From Ramazzottius varieornatus (lineage: Eukaryota > Tardigrada > Eutardigrada > Parachela > Ramazzottiidae), in the NCBI GenBank assembly GCA_001949185.1, contig BDGG01000014.1, positions 1,157,666 through 1,221,665 on the forward strand: a stretch of 64,000 nucleotides of DNA, in the 5' to 3' direction. Within the stretch, counting starts at the first letter, position 1. Every line of letters begins with the position of its first letter. The translations under genes were made by a program, and so were the position numbers. The notes below the pieces were generated by a model. The model was not told where the DNA came from. It searched no databases and saw only the letters and a program-made list of their open reading frames with translations. Below are positions 63,060-64,000 of this stretch, in pieces.

Positions 63060-64000
63060 ATGTGGTGGTGTTGTGGCCTTTCCTTTCTGGCCTTTCTTTT
63101 GAGCGTAGGGTGGAGCGAAGGGAAGCAGTGCTACGTTTGCCAGACCGATGATTGGGGTGTCAAGGAATACATGACACCGTACAGCAAGAGAAATCAGGCC
63201 GATTGCTGGTCAACTGACCCCAACGTTCTGGACAAATACCGACAGGAATGCTCCTGGCTACCAGGCAGTCCTGGAGCCACTAGTGCCAACGCGGCCGACA
63301 ACATTTTCACCTACTGCGAAGTGGATATTGTCTACGAGGTCCCCAATGACCCGACGTCCCAAGGTACGCCTTGTCGATAGATCTATGCCGACTTGGTATG
63401 TAGAAAGCAGAAGGATGCGTCCTCTTTAAGGCGGCTTCTTTCTAGTCATCGCCATTGCCCGCGCCTGTCTGCCTCAGAGCTGGCAAAGCAGTTACTTCCA
63501 AAGGTCAGGTAACCAGATGTGCCAACTGGGATACGTTGGGAACTCGGCCAATCGAGCATCCCAGACTTACTCTTGCTTGTGGTATGTGCAGTACGGTAGC
63601 TTTTCGGCCAGGCCTTGATGTGTACGCGTCGGCCTGACGTTGCTCATTATGGGTAGCTTCCTTTGCAGCAACGGGGACAACTGCAACACCTTTTCATACG
63701 TGGCAGCCACTGGCAGCAACGGGGGAATTGTACCAGCTGCTGCCCCTGCAGGAAAGCTTGCCGGCGTTCCAACCACAAACTTCGACACTGGATCTGGCAC
63801 GGGCGGCACTGGCGCAACGGGTGGTAGCGCTAGCGATGGAACTAGTGGCGGTGCTACTGGAGGTAGCGGCACAGGAGCAAGTGGCACGGCTGCCGCTGGG
63901 CCTACTTCCATCGATGGCGGCCCAGGAGGACGACCAACTTTGGATGCCAGCGGAGCAATTATAGTCCCTGATCATGGCGGAACAGTGGTCGGTGATGACT
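63060..64000 (+). CDS. Ly6/three-finger-like secreted cysteine-rich protein with Gly/Ser/Thr tail (partial)
   Basis: Exons 63060-63363, 63446-63581 and 63657 to beyond the window end join in phase. A signal peptide (about residues 1-22, LSFLAFLLSVGWSEG) precedes QCYVCQTDDWG, a typical Ly6/uPAR opening (CYxC). Further cysteines (DCWS, EC, YC, AC, MC, SCLC) lead to the closing CSNGDNCN, the C-x-x-D-x-CN signature of three-finger domains. A low-complexity tail of Gly, Thr, Ser and Ala (TGGTGATGGSASDG type) follows and is still open at the window edge. A GPI signal would be expected beyond it. By family it would be an extracellular or membrane-anchored modulator; the ligand is unknown. The cyclase gene upstream has the same orientation but is 570 bp away. 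Confidence 0.65.

Overview
The window is nuclear DNA of an invertebrate animal with a compact-intron genome. Metazoan genes are split by GT-AG introns, many only 60-300 nt long. Both strands are used, there are no operon-like spacings, and the gaps are full of short palindromic repeats. The gene set (EYA, MED23, Tousled-like kinase, BLCAP, an anion-selective Cys-loop receptor) is bilaterian. An ecdysozoan is plausible, but the sequence alone does not fix the phylum. I assembled exons by hand from splice sites, reading phase and remembered family motifs. In every complete model the exon lengths sum to whole codons.

Layout. 0.8-4.1 kb (+): GLYR1/N-PAC, a PWWP protein with a dehydrogenase-like fold. 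5.3-9.8 kb (+): IRE1/ERN1, the ER stress sensor kinase-RNase. 9.8-13.7 kb: no gene, but a nested foldback repeat. 13.7-15.6 kb (+): a GT31 beta-1,3-glycosyltransferase. 15.6-20 kb: repeat-rich, with a TIR element and a decayed pogo-like DNA transposon flanked by TA. 20.1 kb (+): BLCAP in one exon. 20.9-27.3 kb (-): MED23. 29.3-33.3 kb (-): Eyes absent (EYA). 33.3-42.4 kb: no recognisable gene. 42.5-45.4 kb (+): an aladin-like WD40 nucleoporin. 46.4-50.8 kb (+): Tousled-like kinase. 54.2-58.9 kb (+): a GlyR/GluCl-like anion channel subunit. 60.0-62.5 kb (+): a secreted or anchored cyclase-family enzyme. 63.06 kb to the window end (+): a Ly6-like cysteine-rich secreted protein, cut by the window edge.

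The genes are unrelated housekeeping, signalling and neural genes and do not form one pathway. The most striking point is EYA. The catalytic nucleophile Asp of the WDLDET motif and the distal metal-binding Asp of the IGDGVEEE motif are both Asn, while the rest of the domain is well conserved. This predicts a natural pseudophosphatase that kept its transcription-cofactor surface. Second, the channel gene needs a 6-nt microexon (Val-Lys) next to a 20-nt exon to rebuild the M2-M3 gating loop. Third, at least three unrelated families of short (about 50-200 bp) palindromic repeats sit mainly in introns, and a 396-bp near-palindrome lies in the cyclase intron.
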